A stretch of DNA of 64,000 bases. Source: Cardiocondyla obscurior. Its lineage: Eukaryota; Arthropoda; Insecta; Hymenoptera; Formicidae. The notes under the pieces are model-generated. The model saw only the letters and a program-made list of their open reading frames with translations, had not been told where the DNA came from and ran no database searches. Positions 1-14,423 of this stretch are shown here, piece after piece. Positions within the stretch are counted from its first letter, which is position 1; each line of letters begins with the position of its first letter. Both the position numbers and the translations under genes were made by a program. The stretch spans positions 3,852,001-3,916,000 of the forward strand of contig NC_091873.1 in the NCBI RefSeq assembly GCF_019399895.1, in the 5' to 3' direction.

Positions 1-3000
1 GGATGATCAATCTATATCAATCGCAACTGCGTGATAAAACCGAAAGCAATTTCTTCCGCGGAGATAACGGCTTGTCTTCTCAACTAGCCCTGTGGATGGG
101 TTAGCGACACGAAACCTGTCTCTGCCCTGAAAATCAACCCTCCCCTCGCCATCCCGGCTTTTATCATACTACTTGCGTGCAATAGTAATTCATACATAAA
201 GATTTATTTACCCGGAATCTGTATTTACAAAAACATAGTCGTTGAATAATTTATTTATTTAAATGTACAGGTAGATATATAAATCTATAAATTCATAAAT
301 AGTTAGGTAAAAGTTTTATTCTAAAGTGGTGCTGCCCCGAATGGAAATTCATCTAGGTATTCTAATTTTGCAGCTAGTTGTTAAATCGCGCAGATTAGAT
401 ATATTCCTTAGCTAGTTTTAATTGTATAGGATTCAAAAAGGGAGATTGTGTTATTAAAAATCTCTGGCTCAATGCTGGACAGTTTTACTAAACAGTTACG
501 AGATAAACCACGGATTGGTTATCTAAGTTATTAGACTCAATTTCCACTCGAGTGATTACATTACATTTCGTTTTCGAAAAGATGCGCAATCATAACGTTT
601 TGAAATACCGAAAGAAAAATATTAAAGTATAAAAAAATATTTGTCGGCGAAATAAAATTGCTTTGAAGCATTAATTTCAGAGAAAGTCAAACGCAAACTT
701 TTAAGATAAAGCGCTCTGCGGATACTATCGCGGCTTTCGATGCGATCTGACGAGGGATTAATGCGAACGTTGAGTTTCAAAATAATCGCGACATTTCTCT
801 TCGTGACGTCTTCTTGAGCTTTTACCCCCTAAAAGTTTATAGTTGTCGGCGCATTAATTAACGAGAATAATTGGCCGACAAAAAGCGGAAGACATCGTAG
901 TTTATTTTCGATTAGGATCCGCGACAACTCGCGGAATTTCAAGGAAATAAGAGCGACGATGCAGGCGGAATACTCGGGCCGGGTTTTTCCAGACGGCAGA
1001 AGGGGTGGAGGGCAAAGAAATAGGCGGGAGATCGGAAGAGACCGGGGTGAAAATTCATTTCCCTAATGGAGGCTGGAAGTACTATATACCTAACCGACGG
1101 TGACTAAACAATCCCTTCCTTCTTCATCCTTGCTCAACCACCCAATATGATATACGCGATGCTCTACCAAAAGGATCTCGGTTGAACAATTACACAGGTT
1201 GTTACCCTATTGCTCAGATTGGATGTGGATCTCGTGAGTGAGAAGTGAAATATATTTCAAAAAATATCGGAACATCGAATAATATTTATTACATGATGTA
1301 TATATATGTTTTTTTTTGTTTTTTTTTTTATTAAGAATGAGTGTCATACATTGTTATAAAAAAATATATGTGATTTGCCAGTAATAAAAAATTTATATAA
1401 AATTATATAAGATAATATATTTATCACGTTTAATAATGAGGTTCTTTCACTTACTATTTCTATAATACTACCTAATTTTGGCAGGGTGATTTTACATTTT
1501 GTACAGCTGGCAAATTATATGTAATTTTTTTTTTTTTTTAATTAATTTTTGACGTCTGGATTTCGGAAATATTTTGAGAGTTGCTACGAGACACGTCGTA
1601 ATAATACGATAAGCTAATGGCAGAAGAGCGTTGAGCACTTGAGGGTATGTAATTAAATACGGCCGAATTTGAGCTGGTTATGCAAAAGCCACCTCCGCGA
1701 GATGTAATCGCGCGGAATATAATATGCCGCTGGCGATAAATAATATCGCGGAAAAGGAGATGGGTGAAAGAGCCGGTCGGGGGTCGGGAAACGGGAACGG
1801 CACCGTCGGCTGTCGCGGCCATTAATCAGATGAATTAATTGCGCTCATTAACGCGCCACACTATGGGCGCGATGGGAAATGACTTTTTGTCACCGTTGTT
1901 GTCGCCGCGCCAGGAATTTCCTGCTTGTTGCATTACCTTGCTCGTCGATAAGAATGCTAACTTATAGAAGTACAAATGTAAAAAGATTTTTAATTTAATG
2001 CACGGTGCGGTAAGAAGTTAAAGGCACTTTGTTTTCTTTTAATATTGACTACTTGATAAATTTTCGATAATATAATTGAAACATTGTTTTGTTTCTTTAA
2101 TATCTCGTTAATACATACATTTTAGTATTCATATTAAGTTCATGTTAATTAGAAGTAATTATAATAATGTTAAAGATATAATGGTTGATTAAATATAGAA
2201 CTATGAACCTATACACAATACATACATTTATCTCGGGGTAAAATTAATGATACATGATATTGTTATAGAAAACACGATGTATGTTTGTTATTGGATGTAG
2301 TATTGAAAACGTAATTCGAAAAGGTAATTATTATTGCAGATTTCTTCAATAATTCAGTTAGTGTAATGCAGGTAGTTTCTAATAAAAAAAAAAACACAGA
2401 TTTTTAAGCTTCTTAAAACGCGAAGTTTTGCGTTCTCTTTCATAAATTATAACTGCCATAGATAACGAGCGTTTTCAGTTTTTATTTTGATTTGAGCTGC
2501 AAACCGGTTAAAAAATGTAATCACTAGTTTCGATCTTAACATATACCGGCGATAAAGCTACCAAATTATCCAATCTACCTATTGGGTTTACCTACTTTCT
2601 GCCGTATTTTAATTCCTTTTTTCTTTTTTCTTTTTCGTATTCTGTGGTCTATCGCGTGACGTACGCTTCCGTCGTAAAGTGCCCGATTATTGGCAAATAA
2701 ACGTTGCGTCTTGCTCGGACGACTTTTTATCATGCGATAAAATGTTTAACGGCTACCCGTTCTCTTTCCTCCCCCCACTAGCGTCTTTTCCGACGCTGCG
2801 AAATTCATTTTCCTCCGGTTTGTCGAAGGGGCTGCAAAAAAAAAAAAAAAAAAAAAAAGCACGGGGAGGGAGGATGAAATATGAATCTAGCCATCGAAAA
2901 ATTCCTGCGAGATGCGGAGGGACACACAAAGAACGGGAGGAAGACGAGTCATAAAACGAATAAAGGGCCGGAAAGGTCGGGAAAAATAACACGCAAATTT

Positions 3001-6000
3001 CCGGCCGGAATTCGCGATCCGCAGTCGCGCACCGCGCTTATAAAACCGCGCTCGTTTTGATCTCATCGATTTTATGGGAATAATTATTTGATAATTATTT
3101 GCGGATAAATCGATTAGCGTAAAGTGATGCGTGACTGACACATAAATTACGGCTTGATGACAGTTATTCGAGAAAATTATATGCTACGATATTAATTTGC
3201 CATTAAATTATCTGTTTGTTTGTTATCGGTCATATTGGACGCGAAGCCTTTTAAGAAAGGATTTAATACACGAGTCGCGAATAATAATACCGGCTAATTG
3301 AGAAAGCGAATTAATTATTTCTTGAATTCTGATCGGTTACGTCGGGACGTGAGTAATTAAAATAAATAACTAGGAGGATATCGGTGCCGTTCAAGCGAAA
3401 GGCTTTCAAATAAAATTGCGACGCGACTAAAAGTAAGTAAGTTATATTCGCCGGCTTCCGAAGGCTTTATAAACGAAAACGGGAAACGAAAGTGTCAGGA
3501 CGAGGAGGGAGAGCTCGTGAGAGCGAAAGAAAGAAAGAACTGAGCTTTATTGCGAATACTTCGAGATTTAGCAGCGAAGAAATAATAAGCGTGATTTCAG
3601 TTTTTGTTGTAGGTACTTGTTAGGAAAAGTCAAGATAATTAGCGGCTCTTTAAATAATTCCTCGAGTGTCCTTAAACAAATTTTCCTGCATTTCTTTGAC
3701 GCAACAAGACGGCAAGGACGACGATACCTTTCGTACGATTAACTAAATTTAAAAGAAAAAAAAAAAGGATAAAGAAAAAAAAGTATCCCGTTTATAATTT
3801 TATGCGTCGCACAATGCGAGAAACACTTGAAAAGTTAGAACACATGTAAATTGAAAAATTAAACGTGACCCGTGAAACCTAGAATACGAGAGAACGAAAT
3901 GTATATTAAAGTCTGAGTACACGATATAAAAAATTCTTTAAAATAGGAATCGCGTTTGAGGCTTTTATCTGAAAATCTGACGTATATGTAAATTTTGTGG
4001 CCGAAAGCGGGTTTTTAAAAAGACCTTTGCAAAAAAGAAATCAATTTATTCTACATAAATGGAACAGGGCGGCAAACAAGACCGATCGTGCATTCATAAA
4101 TTAATAAAACCTATTGTTCGTATATGTCGCTTATGTGCAATTAATAATTAAAAGTAGCGGTAAGAGCGGATACAATCAATGGCCAGGGATTTAATTGTGG
4201 CAAAATTGAATACGCTTAATTAAAGATGGATTATACGCCGTTAATTAGGCTTACGATATCGACCGTTCTGTTGGCGCGGGACTTGAAATAATCCAGAATA
4301 ATCCGTGACCGGGCCCACCAATTTCAAGTCAACAAGGTGCCGATTGTTCGTTCGCTTGAAAGGATTCGGCGCTCGGGCTCGGAATTTCGCGTCGATCTAG
4401 TCGCGAGATCGGCGAGATAGGTCAGTGAGAATTAATTCCTTCTTGTTCGCTCGATAGCGCGCTCACTCCCGCGCGAATTAGACCTCTCGATGTCCGCGAA
4501 CGTCCTCGATGTCAAAGACATGCTTTATCTCGAAATGCCGATGACGAATCCGCCCGGCGGTTCGAGAATCCGCGAATCGGAAAATAACGTTAAATTTCGA
4601 GGCGAGTTGATGGCGCCCCGCGATTCTGTATCTGACAACCGACGTTGCTTGTCGGAACTTCTGTAAGGGCGAAGAAACGGGTGACAATAACACACACTTC
4701 TTTCCTTCGAACATCGAGCAATACGTCGTAGGCTCGAAGTACTTTATTCTTGCAATTTGCTACTTTATGTCTCGTCAAAAGATAGGATATTGAAAGACAT
4801 TTCGATGCAATAAGTTCTTCTTGGAGAGAGAGAGAGAGAGAGAGAAAAAAAAGTATACTTCACTTATCTTGGGACATCTTTATTGTTCATAAGGCATATG
4901 GTCACACAATACATAGCTTTAGAAAGTACATAGCTATAAAATAGTTATGTGCTCTTATTTCTCACATATTATTACGACAGAAACTTTTCAGGAGCTGTTA
5001 CGTGTGGCTATAACTTTATTAATTATTTGTAGCTCACATGACTGTCCCAGAATTCGTGATCTCTCAATCCTAACGGCAAGTACGTCATCAAACCCATATC
5101 GATGGAGGTCACCGCTTTATCACAGTCTATAAATAAATTTTAATTAAATTTTAAACAAAAAAATATCTCAGCCAAAAATTCTCGAAGCCCTGTTCAAGTA
5201 TTCTTTATCGTTATTTATTTATCTTTGTAAAAAGTAGAAGGTCCGCGCGATTCGTTTCATTTGCGATTACTTAAAACTATCATGCGAGCTCGCGTAGGTT
5301 TTTGCCTCTGCAGAAAAAGAAAGAAGGAGATGAGAAACTGTGGCGAAAATGTGGTCGAAACTCGATTTAGCGCTTAGCTAGCTGGGAGAGAAGGGTTGCA
5401 TCGCAGTGCAAGTAGATGTGTCCGTACGCAGCGGGACTCCTTAATTAATTAGCGTTAATTAACAAACGTGCGGCGAAGCTGTTGCACCCTGTCTCACGCC
5501 CGCTCTCGGTCCATCTTCACTCACCCTGGAATTCCCGTGGGATTTCCATGTGCCGCCTTTGATGTTGCATCCGGTTGCAGGCTAGTGCACGGAATCGCCC
5601 TTCTCCGTACAATATTCGGCAACTCCCCAGCCCTCTTTAAGGGTGTGGGCGGCCTGTGTCGTTCGCTAATTAAATATCGCTGCCGCGCTAATTTCCGCGA
5701 CGGTGTTTCCTCAGCTATACGTCGGCAGAGCCGAGTCCCGCCATCCTCCCGGCTATGCCTCGTTAACGAGATGACGCTGCGAAATAAACATTTTCGAATA
5801 CAGCTTTTCTGCCGAGTGCAAACTGCAGCAGCCTCGTCGCCGATTTTGAAACAGATGGGAAAGCTTATTCGCGCGACGCAAAATTCATTCCTTCGCGCCT
5901 TAAGCAACGGATAGTGATGACAGATCTCCACTCTCCTTATAAATCTCCGTAGCACCCTTAGCCGCATAAAACGCGAAAATAAGTATAAGTAATGTCGACG

Positions 6001-6170
6001 TGTAAGTTCAACTCCCGAGAGAATTTTCCTTCTCTCTCTTTTTTTTTTTCTTTTTTTGCTAATTATTCAAGCTTTGCGGAAATCTTTCCGAGTCGCAACG
6101 CTTTTCGCCGTATAAGATGCGATATCGCGAAACGTTCTCGGTAATTTTTTCGATTTTCTTTCGGAACCCA
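1..6170. other. Upstream noncoding DNA, no gene supported
   Basis: This stretch is AT-rich with scattered GC-richer islands. I see no ORF resembling a known family and no chain of splice-compatible exons. It holds an A run of about 22 at 2837-2858 and a GA repeat at 4824-4845. The reading frames near 5470-5960 are open on both strands for equal length, which is typical of a GC-rich patch and not of a gene. Untranslated 5' exons of the iRhom gene could lie here but cannot be located without transcripts. Confidence 0.6.
4824..4845. repeat. (GA)n microsatellite
   Basis: About eleven uninterrupted GA dinucleotides followed by an A run. Confidence 0.9.
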
Positions 6171-6440
6171 CCCCCTCGCTTCTTGCATCCGATTTGTCTG
6201 CTTTTTTCTCGCGGGAGCAATTTTTGAGTGACAAATTGTTGCTGCACGCCCGTCCGCGCTCGTCGAAGGGGCGGCTGCACGGAGGCAAAAATCGGGGCGG
6301 CGGCGACGGGGATGAGGGAGGGTTGTTTCGTTGCCCCCTCCGCGACATTACGTCACTCCGGCGCGTTGCTTTGCGCGGAGATGCGGCGGCTCCGGCGCGG
6401 GGGCCACGCGAGCGTCGAAGGGAGTAGGGCGGCAGAGAAG
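6171..6440. promoter_or_regulatory. GC/CpG-rich patch, possible promoter or 5' UTR exon
   Basis: A sharply GC-rich, CpG-dense block (runs such as ggggcggcggcgacgggg near 6293) sits in AT-rich DNA about 8 kb upstream of the first recognisable iRhom coding exon. In many insects CpG-rich blocks of this kind mark promoters or first exons of broadly expressed or developmental genes. No TATA box or initiator stands out, so the promoter reading is only an inference. Confidence 0.2.
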
Positions 6441-9400
6441 GTCGATCAATATCAAGCTAAGCGTTCAGCACCTACCAACCTCTGTGGCGACCCGAGCAAC
6501 GACACGTCCCGCTCGTTGCAACCGAATAGATTTCGCGAACACGACGTGGAAAACCGCGACATGCTCTTCTCCGTTTATCCAGTAAATTTCCTGGTAACCG
6601 TGATGGTTCACTTTCTTCTTCCAATAAACGCGGTATTTTATTAAAATGATTCGCACCTCGATCCGGCATTAAGTGCACGTCCCCTTTCCTCGCCGGAGTG
6701 AAAATACATTTACGAGGTGTCCTGGCTTTGTGGCACATAAGGAGTATATTTAATTCACAATATAACCATAATGTAATATAGGATCATATTATTTTAGCAA
6801 TCTCATATTTGTTCCTGTTTTCTTTATAATCAATTATGTCACCTTTTACGTCAGATAAAAGGCTGTTCTTTCGTATAACTTCTCATGTTCCTTTTATCTT
6901 ATGTTTATCTTGATTTTTCTGTTTCTGAGAGTTTATAATTCTTTATAACTTTTACTTTTTTTTTTCACTTTTCTGCGAGCAAATCGAAAATTTAATAAAA
7001 AATTTCTGAATCACCTCTGGCAGTCAAAAAGCTCGTAAAAATTAATTTTTCTTTTTTTCAATACAAATAGCTTTAAAAAGTTTTAATAATTATAATTGTT
7101 TGCACTAAAATATATTTTATTCCGAGTGTTTTTTACAAACGCGATTTTGTATCTTAATTATTTGAATTGTCAATTATTTCTTAAAAATTTTTTAACGTTT
7201 AGAAAGAAAAAGAAAACTTTAATTATGTTACACGTAATTACGCAGAAATATTTCGTCGATGATTTAAATCTATTTATTCTCAAAAGTAAATCCTAGGATT
7301 TAAACAGAATAATCTTCGATAATTTAAACAGCGTGTAACCTTTTCTTGAAGTTCAAAGCTGCTTTATAGGGCGGAATGCGCCGTTGGAAATTAGAATCTG
7401 CATAATACGGCACATGTATATGCGCTATTATTAGGCAGCCGAGTCCCTTTGTTCTTAAGTCACCGATGCGGATTAGCGGCGTATTCTACATTTATTAGCG
7501 GAAGTTTGTAGTGCCCGAAACTCGGTAGCTTCCGACGGCACGGTTAATTTGACATGCCCGGGGAACCTGAGAGCGAACGTCTCCCGGTTCTCTTATCTCG
7601 AAATATCGAAGTGACGAGTAAATCTGATGTTACGGCGAATTATCCGCGCTGCATGTATGTATCGTGAAACTGGAACGCTGTAAAGACATAAGGCAGATTG
7701 ATATAATTTTGTACGGATGTACCTATTGTAGTTAACTCTCAATAAGTAACCCACGGTGTCAATAAGGTAAATTATAACTTTTTATCTAAATATTAAATGA
7801 TTCAGAAAAAGACTATTATGTTTGGAGGATAAAATTTCTTTTTTTTTTTTTTTTAATTTGTGTAAGTTACAACATGAAATAAGTTTATGTTTTATTTTTG
7901 ATTGAATCTTGATGCGACATATATGCACCTATATGAAATAATTTACATGAGCTCTTCGGAAGGAAGAGCTTTACCGTCACATAGTAACGAATAGAATAAT
8001 AAAAGAAGGCTGTCGCATTTTAAAAGTAAATTTTTCATGAGAAGCCGTATTTTCTTTCTGAAGGGAAGTAAAAGATAAATTAGGCATTTACATAATATAT
8101 TGAAAATCACATTTTTATCTGCATAGCGCGTTATTGTAGCCGAAGTTTTTGCGGCCTTAAATTTCACATTTCAAATTCCTCCGTGCAATACGTAAGTGTG
8201 GAACAGACGTATCGCATGCTTTTATTTTTTTGAAAAGAAGAGCCTGCCATGTGCCAACAAATTGCAAAGTAGTTGGAGCAGGGCGTGCGGAAGAACCTAA
8301 TTGAGGGGTCGATCGCACGCGACACGTCGACTCGCGAATGAGGGTCGATTATTGCCGTGACACCCGGTACACATGTGGTACTCGCGTGCAGTTTCCATCC
8401 CGTATGTACGTTACGTTGTACAAGTTTCGCGATAACGTGCCGTAACTATAAGATATAACTTTCAACGTAGTTTCCTGTGTCCCGACACGTACGCGAACGG
8501 CGTCGGCGGGGTTTGTGTACGTGGGCTTCGCGCGCGCACACGGGGGACGAAGGGGGGTGTGCGCGTGCACACATATACTGTGCCAACAATATCGCGTGGC
8601 AGCCGGTTAACGAGGCTGCTGCGGCTAACATGAGACACGATCTTACGCAGGAGACGCAGGAGGTGCTTCCAGTTTTGTAATTAGCGCCGATACATATTTG
8701 CGTTAACACAACCAGCTTCCGGCTATCTCGCGCGAGATCGAACGTGGATACGCGACTTTCGCGCACGTCCATCCATCCACCCACCCACCCACCCAAACCC
8801 CTGGCATTAATCGCGCGTTATCGCCGCCACGTCGAGCGACGTGCCGCCTTGTCACGATCGTCGATTATTTCTTCATCTAAATTCGAATGAAATGTTTTTC
8901 ACCGCCCTTTGGCCGCGATTCGGTGTTTTGTTAGACCCCGGCGTTGCTTACACGTAATAATCGCAGCGAGAAACGGGCAATCGTATCGATTGTCCTACGA
9001 CAGTCCGACTGATTAACTGTAATGAGCACGGCGTCGCATTGTGTGCACCGCTAATTTTGCTATTGCAGCTGCGACGCGCTGGCATGCGTGCTCCGTGTAC
9101 ACGAAATTAATTATCATCGGGCGAATAATTAATTATCGCGTTCGGTTCATCTCGTAATGTTGTCCGCGACGTCAATTAGTCGGGGCAACGGCAACAAAAC
9201 CCGTACGAGCATAGCAACTGACATTTTACCGGAAGCGGCACGCGGACATTCAGCGCAACAGAATTTCCCTTTTTTCCTCAAAATACTTGAATAAAATTAA
9301 TTTTATTTCCGAAAATATGAAATCTTCTTTCTCTCGCCGCATAAAAGGATTAGTAAATAATTAATAGATAAATGATTCTGTTTGCATTAGCAATAGACAA

Positions 9401-12400
9401 ATTATTTGCTGGATTAAAATTATATATTTAATTAACGTAATTATTACGTATCGATTTGGTAATTAAATAGACTTTATTTTATATTCTTTGCATCTTTATG
9501 CATAAAAAAAGGAAAAAATAGAGAGAGAAAGGAAGATAAAAAAAATATATTGATATTCTAGAACTAGGTTATTGAATGTTTAAATATACTTCCACGAGAA
9601 AAGATACTTGTATTGTATTTAATAATCTTAATTAATTTAAATCAAAGTCATCAAGCCGGGGGATAAATTGATAATTAAAAATTTTATTGATAGCTGTTTT
9701 AGAGGAGCAATTCTCGACGCGAAGGCTCCTCGGGTTTCGTGGCGGGGAAGAGATTCCGGGTGAGATTAATGAGCGCGATAAATAAAATCGAACAATAGCG
9801 ATTGAGTGGACGTACGTTCGAGGACGAGGCCGGTGCAGAATGCGCGATACAGACCGGCCACGTCTTAGCGTCGCCATTACTCGACCGACAAATAAGATTT
9901 TATGGCCTCGCGCGTTCTACGACCCATTTGCCGGGCACCGGTCATCGACCGGCGTGGCTGCTTGCTCGGCATTTTTTTTTTTTTTTTTTTTTCCTAGCGA
10001 AAAACACGGCGGGCTGCAAATGTTATAACTCAACGCAGCTGATTGATAGTTTTCGACTATTAATCTGTCTGGAAACTACGGACCCGCTTGCCAACTCGAT
10101 TTTATGTGCAGGCGCGCGAACAATGAAACAATAGGTGCGCGCCGAAATCTCGGCTTTAGTCAAATTTTAATTTAATGCGATCGTGCGCGACGTGAAGCGA
10201 TGAAAATTTGTGGTAAACGATCGTTGACACTTTTGCGAAAGGATTTACGTTCGATCGAACCTGCGAGCAGTCGCGAAACGGGACTTTCGGTGAACTTTAC
10301 GGATTCTCGGGCATGACATTTAATAACTTTGTAACGAATGCTTACGGCATTAAAATGTGCACGGAGGAGCAACGATTTCGTACCGTCCTGCTGTTACATT
10401 GTCATATTTCTCTCCAACGAGTTTCGATATTTCTGTTCGATACTTTTCCGCGATTTTGTCAGGCGAAGAAAAATGGGGGTCGAATCAACAGAGAGGGAGA
10501 GAAACGGAGGAAATATCTGCACGAAGGGACAAAGCCGTCGAGTGGCGGACGTGAATTTATTGCATTCAGACGAGGCAAAATCGAAAGGGGGGGGGGTTGA
10601 CCGGATAGGGGGTGGTGAGAGCTAGGGGGCAATATAGGGAGACACGCGACACGGGTGGGGCGTGGCAGTGCGTCGCTTATTATACTTTCTTATTATTTAT
10701 CATCCTTCATAAATACCAACCTTATCCTCGGGGTGCTTATCCTCGAAAAGAGCAGTGCGGCAGAGAAGAGATGATTTATTGTGGCCTCAAATTAGTGTCG
10801 CCTGCCTTCTTTCGGAAGCTTTTCTTTTGCGTATTAATCCGGATACGTGTTAATGTATCACGTACCTTATAAGTCGTATGTTCTACTTCTCTCATTTTTA
10901 AGCCGAGTTGCATGATCGCTGTGACTCGTCAAATTGTTAAATTTTTTTTTAGTTACTTTGAAATACCTCACTTATAAATTGTACAATATTTTAAATTGTT
11001 AATGCATAAATTTAATTAACTCTTTAGGCAATTTTAATAATTAATTTAATTTTATATTGTTGATTAGTTTCAATTTTTTTTTTTTTTATTAAATTTAAAT
11101 AAATTTTTTTTACATTATAATAAATTTAATAGCTTTGTCCATGATTTAGAAATTTTTTTTAATAACAATTTTAATGCGTTTTTAGTACGGCTTGTTAATT
11201 TTGCCGTGTGAAGTGACACCGTGGTGATGGAATAATAATTGCCTCGCATGATCTCAGTCTAATCCAACTTGCAATCTACCGGCGGCATACTAATTCGGGT
11301 ACTTTTAGACTCGCATGACCCGGGGAGCGGCAAACGGATCGAGAATCCATTAGCGGCCAATTGAAATTCCGATCCAGTCCGCTAAGGAGTGAAGTACTTA
11401 AATACTTTTATGAGGGCGACGAACGCCTTTTGCTATTATTATAGTTTCGCGAGAGTCCATTACCGGTGATGGTTACGAGATAAAAAAATTTTTTTACCTC
11501 GGTAGCATAACATTGCGAGGATGTAAAATTACATAATTAAAAGATTAAATCTCTTGTAAAAGTATACATACGCTTATCGAACGAACAGCGAACGCAAACG
11601 TTTATAAATAAATTAATTACTACAAAAATAACACATAAACATGTATGGCTAACGAAAGTCGTGTTCGCCAAGTGTATTATAGGTTTATTTCAGCTTATTT
11701 AATAGTTAGTAATAATAAGTAAAATATTTGTATTGACGTCGATTTTTAAACGAAACGCACGTGTGGCGTGGTGCATTAACAGCTCCCTGTGCAGGGGTTG
11801 CGGTGGTACTCGTAAAATCGGAAATTAGGAGTCTACGTCGGTAGGGGCGAGTTGGGTGGCAGCGACCAGGTATTTAAATGGATTCAATTTGGATCGGTGC
11901 CAGGCAGGCTCGTGCCAACCGTCGAAAGATGCTCGTAAAAGATGAAACTCTCGACTCGTCGTCGGACGAATTAATCGCCATCTCGGCAAATCGAGTCGCT
12001 ATTAAAGAAGTCGCAATGCAAGTTTTCGATAAACGATCTGACCTAAAACCATCGAGATTCGTGTCACATTTAACATTTTTGTTACTGTATTTTAGCAGAA
12101 CGTTCGAACCCTTCTCGAGAATTATAATATATTTTTATCGACCTTAAATTCATTTACGTTTAATTTTATTGTTAATGTAATCGTTTTATATCGTTTGTAT
12201 AAAAAAAACGTTTATATTTCATAAATCCAACTTAAATAATTTTAAAATATACTTCCACAAATAATAATTTTTAGTTAATTAAATTTTCTTGATGATTTAA
12301 CTTTTCTGTAAAATTGAATAATTTGCAAATCTTTCTTAAAAAAAATGAAAAATAATCGTTTAATCCAGAATACTAACGTTTATAAATCTTACATAATAAT

Positions 12401-14392
12401 ACTCTATCTTCTATTAAAAGAATTAAATTTTATTTTATTTTATTTTTTTTTTATAAAATAACATAGTTGAAAAAATATTCCTTTATGGTGGACTTTTCAA
12501 TCTCTTAATGCAATTTAACTTTTAAAGCTTGGAACGGCGTTGGAATTTCTTTCTACCGCGGCGCGGAGCCATCTTCGTGCAATCTCTCCGTCATATAACC
12601 CTGGAAAATTTTTCGTCATAAATATTTCACGGGGCGTCATTTTCGTCTCGAGGTGGCCCCGGCGTCGTTTCGCGGACGGGCGACGACGTCCTTCGACGTG
12701 ACTTCCGAAATTCCATCCGTCGGGATGGTGTATTCTCGGCACCGGGGAACGCGGCCACGTGTGACACGTGTCGCGCACACGTACGCTCGTCAACTGCCGG
12801 ATAAAACCATTTGTCAAATTCAGTTGCCCGCTGAACGAGGGAGGCTTTCTTGAATTTCTGCGACGCTCCGCAGAAGGAGCAGGCAGGCAGCTCGCCCGAA
12901 AGTGGCGTCCGACGATGCGAAATGATAGAGAGCAGAGCCACCGTTCGTACTCTTCCACGAACTTGAATCGCGTAATCTTCTAAATGAAATAATCTTCTAA
13001 AAAGTATCTCGACTCCTATTACTCTCACATTGCCTTTTCTTATTACCAAGACGTTTTCCTGCGATCCTGGTAGCGATAAAAATATCGGCATTTTTCTTTT
13101 TCCCTCCTTCCTCCTTTCGATATCGCGTTTCTTTTCGTACGGTTTAGCATGTGGAATCTTTGAAATCGGCCAAACTTTGGTCTTTTCCAGGCCAACTGTG
13201 ACAGGAAACGGCGCGGCGCCGCCGGCGATTTTCGCAATTAGCAAGTTTAGCGTGCACTGCACAAACGTGTTTTCAGTCGCCTCTCTCGTTTTCGGCGCGC
13301 ATCAAATGTGCTTTAATAGATGTCTCGTGTGTTGCTTCAATATTTTCTCACCGGCTGGAACATCTGAGGATAATGCAAATATTTCCCTGGGGACAATCGT
13401 GGAAACATCTGCCCTCCCGTAGTTTCCGTACAGAAAATTCTTTCCTTTTGGGTTTATGTTAATTCGTAGAAATAAAAAGTACGTGTAACGCGTACTTTAA
13501 TTTCCCTTTGCTTTCTGCAATATAAATATTTCACAGGCAACAAGCCACGCCGCGTGAGAAAGAGATGAAAATAAAATAAAAAATTGACTACGTTTATTTC
13601 GTTTACTTAGTTTAACGATTATACAATAATTATACCACACATTTAAAATACATTACAGTTATTATTTTTAATCTGAAAGTTGAAGTTATTTTCTTGATTA
13701 AAATTAATTCTCCACAAATGTATTCACATCGTACACTAATTTGCCTGTAAAATGTGTAATTGTTTTTATTTAATGTACGTGATGATGAAAATAGTAAAAA
13801 TTTCATTGTAAATATAAAGCAACGGACTTTAACGTAATTGCTTTATAAATTTACAGGGCTGTTAATTACAAATTTTTATTGTAATAATCGAGTTACGTGT
13901 AGCGCAAATTTATATTAATTTGCTAGAATTTAAAAATAAATTTTTTTTTTTTTTTAATATATATGTTCTTAGAACAGTATTATTTGTTTGAATTAATGGC
14001 AAAAAGTCTACGTTTGCTGTATTATTTTAATTTCGCTGTTACTATGCGAGAAGAATAGTAACACGATGGCCGCGATGAATAAGTGCAGTTGATCGAATAT
14101 TTATATCGAGTCGCTATTGGAGAACGCTCCATCTCACGACGCATCACGGGAATTGAGGTGCAGGGCGATCGAGAGAGAAACCGACAGTTTTCCGGCTAAA
14201 GAGAAAAATAAAAAGACAGAGGAACAGAAAAATAGTTGGTTACGGAATAAATGCAAAGTTTTGCATTCTGCATTTTTGCAATACGTTGAGGGCGAGAAAT
14301 ACGCGATACGCGGATATCCGCGAATATATCATGCATGCCGCGAAAACGAAATTGCAATTAAAGCTCACGAGCACGGTTTTTTTTTTTTGCAG
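6441..14392. other. Noncoding DNA upstream of iRhom exon 1
   Basis: Mostly AT-rich DNA without a supportable gene. It contains a CCAC/CCAT-type run (about 8767-8795), a G run near 10588, T runs (for example 9970-9992), and a GC-rich block at 12650-12910 where a 211-codon minus-strand frame is open by composition. The last bases are a strong splice acceptor: a long T tract and GCAG ending at 14392. Confidence 0.6.
8767..8795. repeat. CCAT/CCAC tetranucleotide repeat
   Basis: Short tandem array of catc/cacc units on the + strand, C-rich, adjacent to a GC-rich segment (8470-8600). Confidence 0.8.
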
Positions 14393-14423
14393 ATGTCCTG
14401 ACAGTGGGCCCCGGGCCACCAGG
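14393..14423 (+). other. 5' UTR part of iRhom exon 1, with a two-codon uORF
   Basis: The exon begins directly after a T-tract/GCAG acceptor at 14391-14392. Its first nine bases are ATG TCC TGA, a two-codon upstream ORF in a different frame from the main start at 14424. The main frame is open back through the acceptor, so an upstream exon could in principle extend the protein. The ATG at 14424 is preferred because it has A at -3 and is the first in-frame ATG of the exon. Confidence 0.6.

Noticed and set aside
2837..2858. A22 run as a retrotransposed poly(A) tail
   Set aside because: Many similar A/T runs occur on both strands throughout, without an adjacent SINE or retrogene body.
5468..5967. 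148-codon ORFs on both strands
   Set aside because: Nearly the same interval is open on both strands with no family match; a compositional effect.
12627..13262. 211-codon minus-strand ORF
   Set aside because: No recognisable family, lies in a GC-rich patch with competing frames on both strands, and no splice-compatible partners were seen.
14286..14423. Upstream extension of the iRhom frame to an ATG at 14286
   Set aside because: The frame crosses a strong T-tract/GCAG acceptor at 14392, so this part is most likely intron; the upstream residues encode a translated poly-T run.
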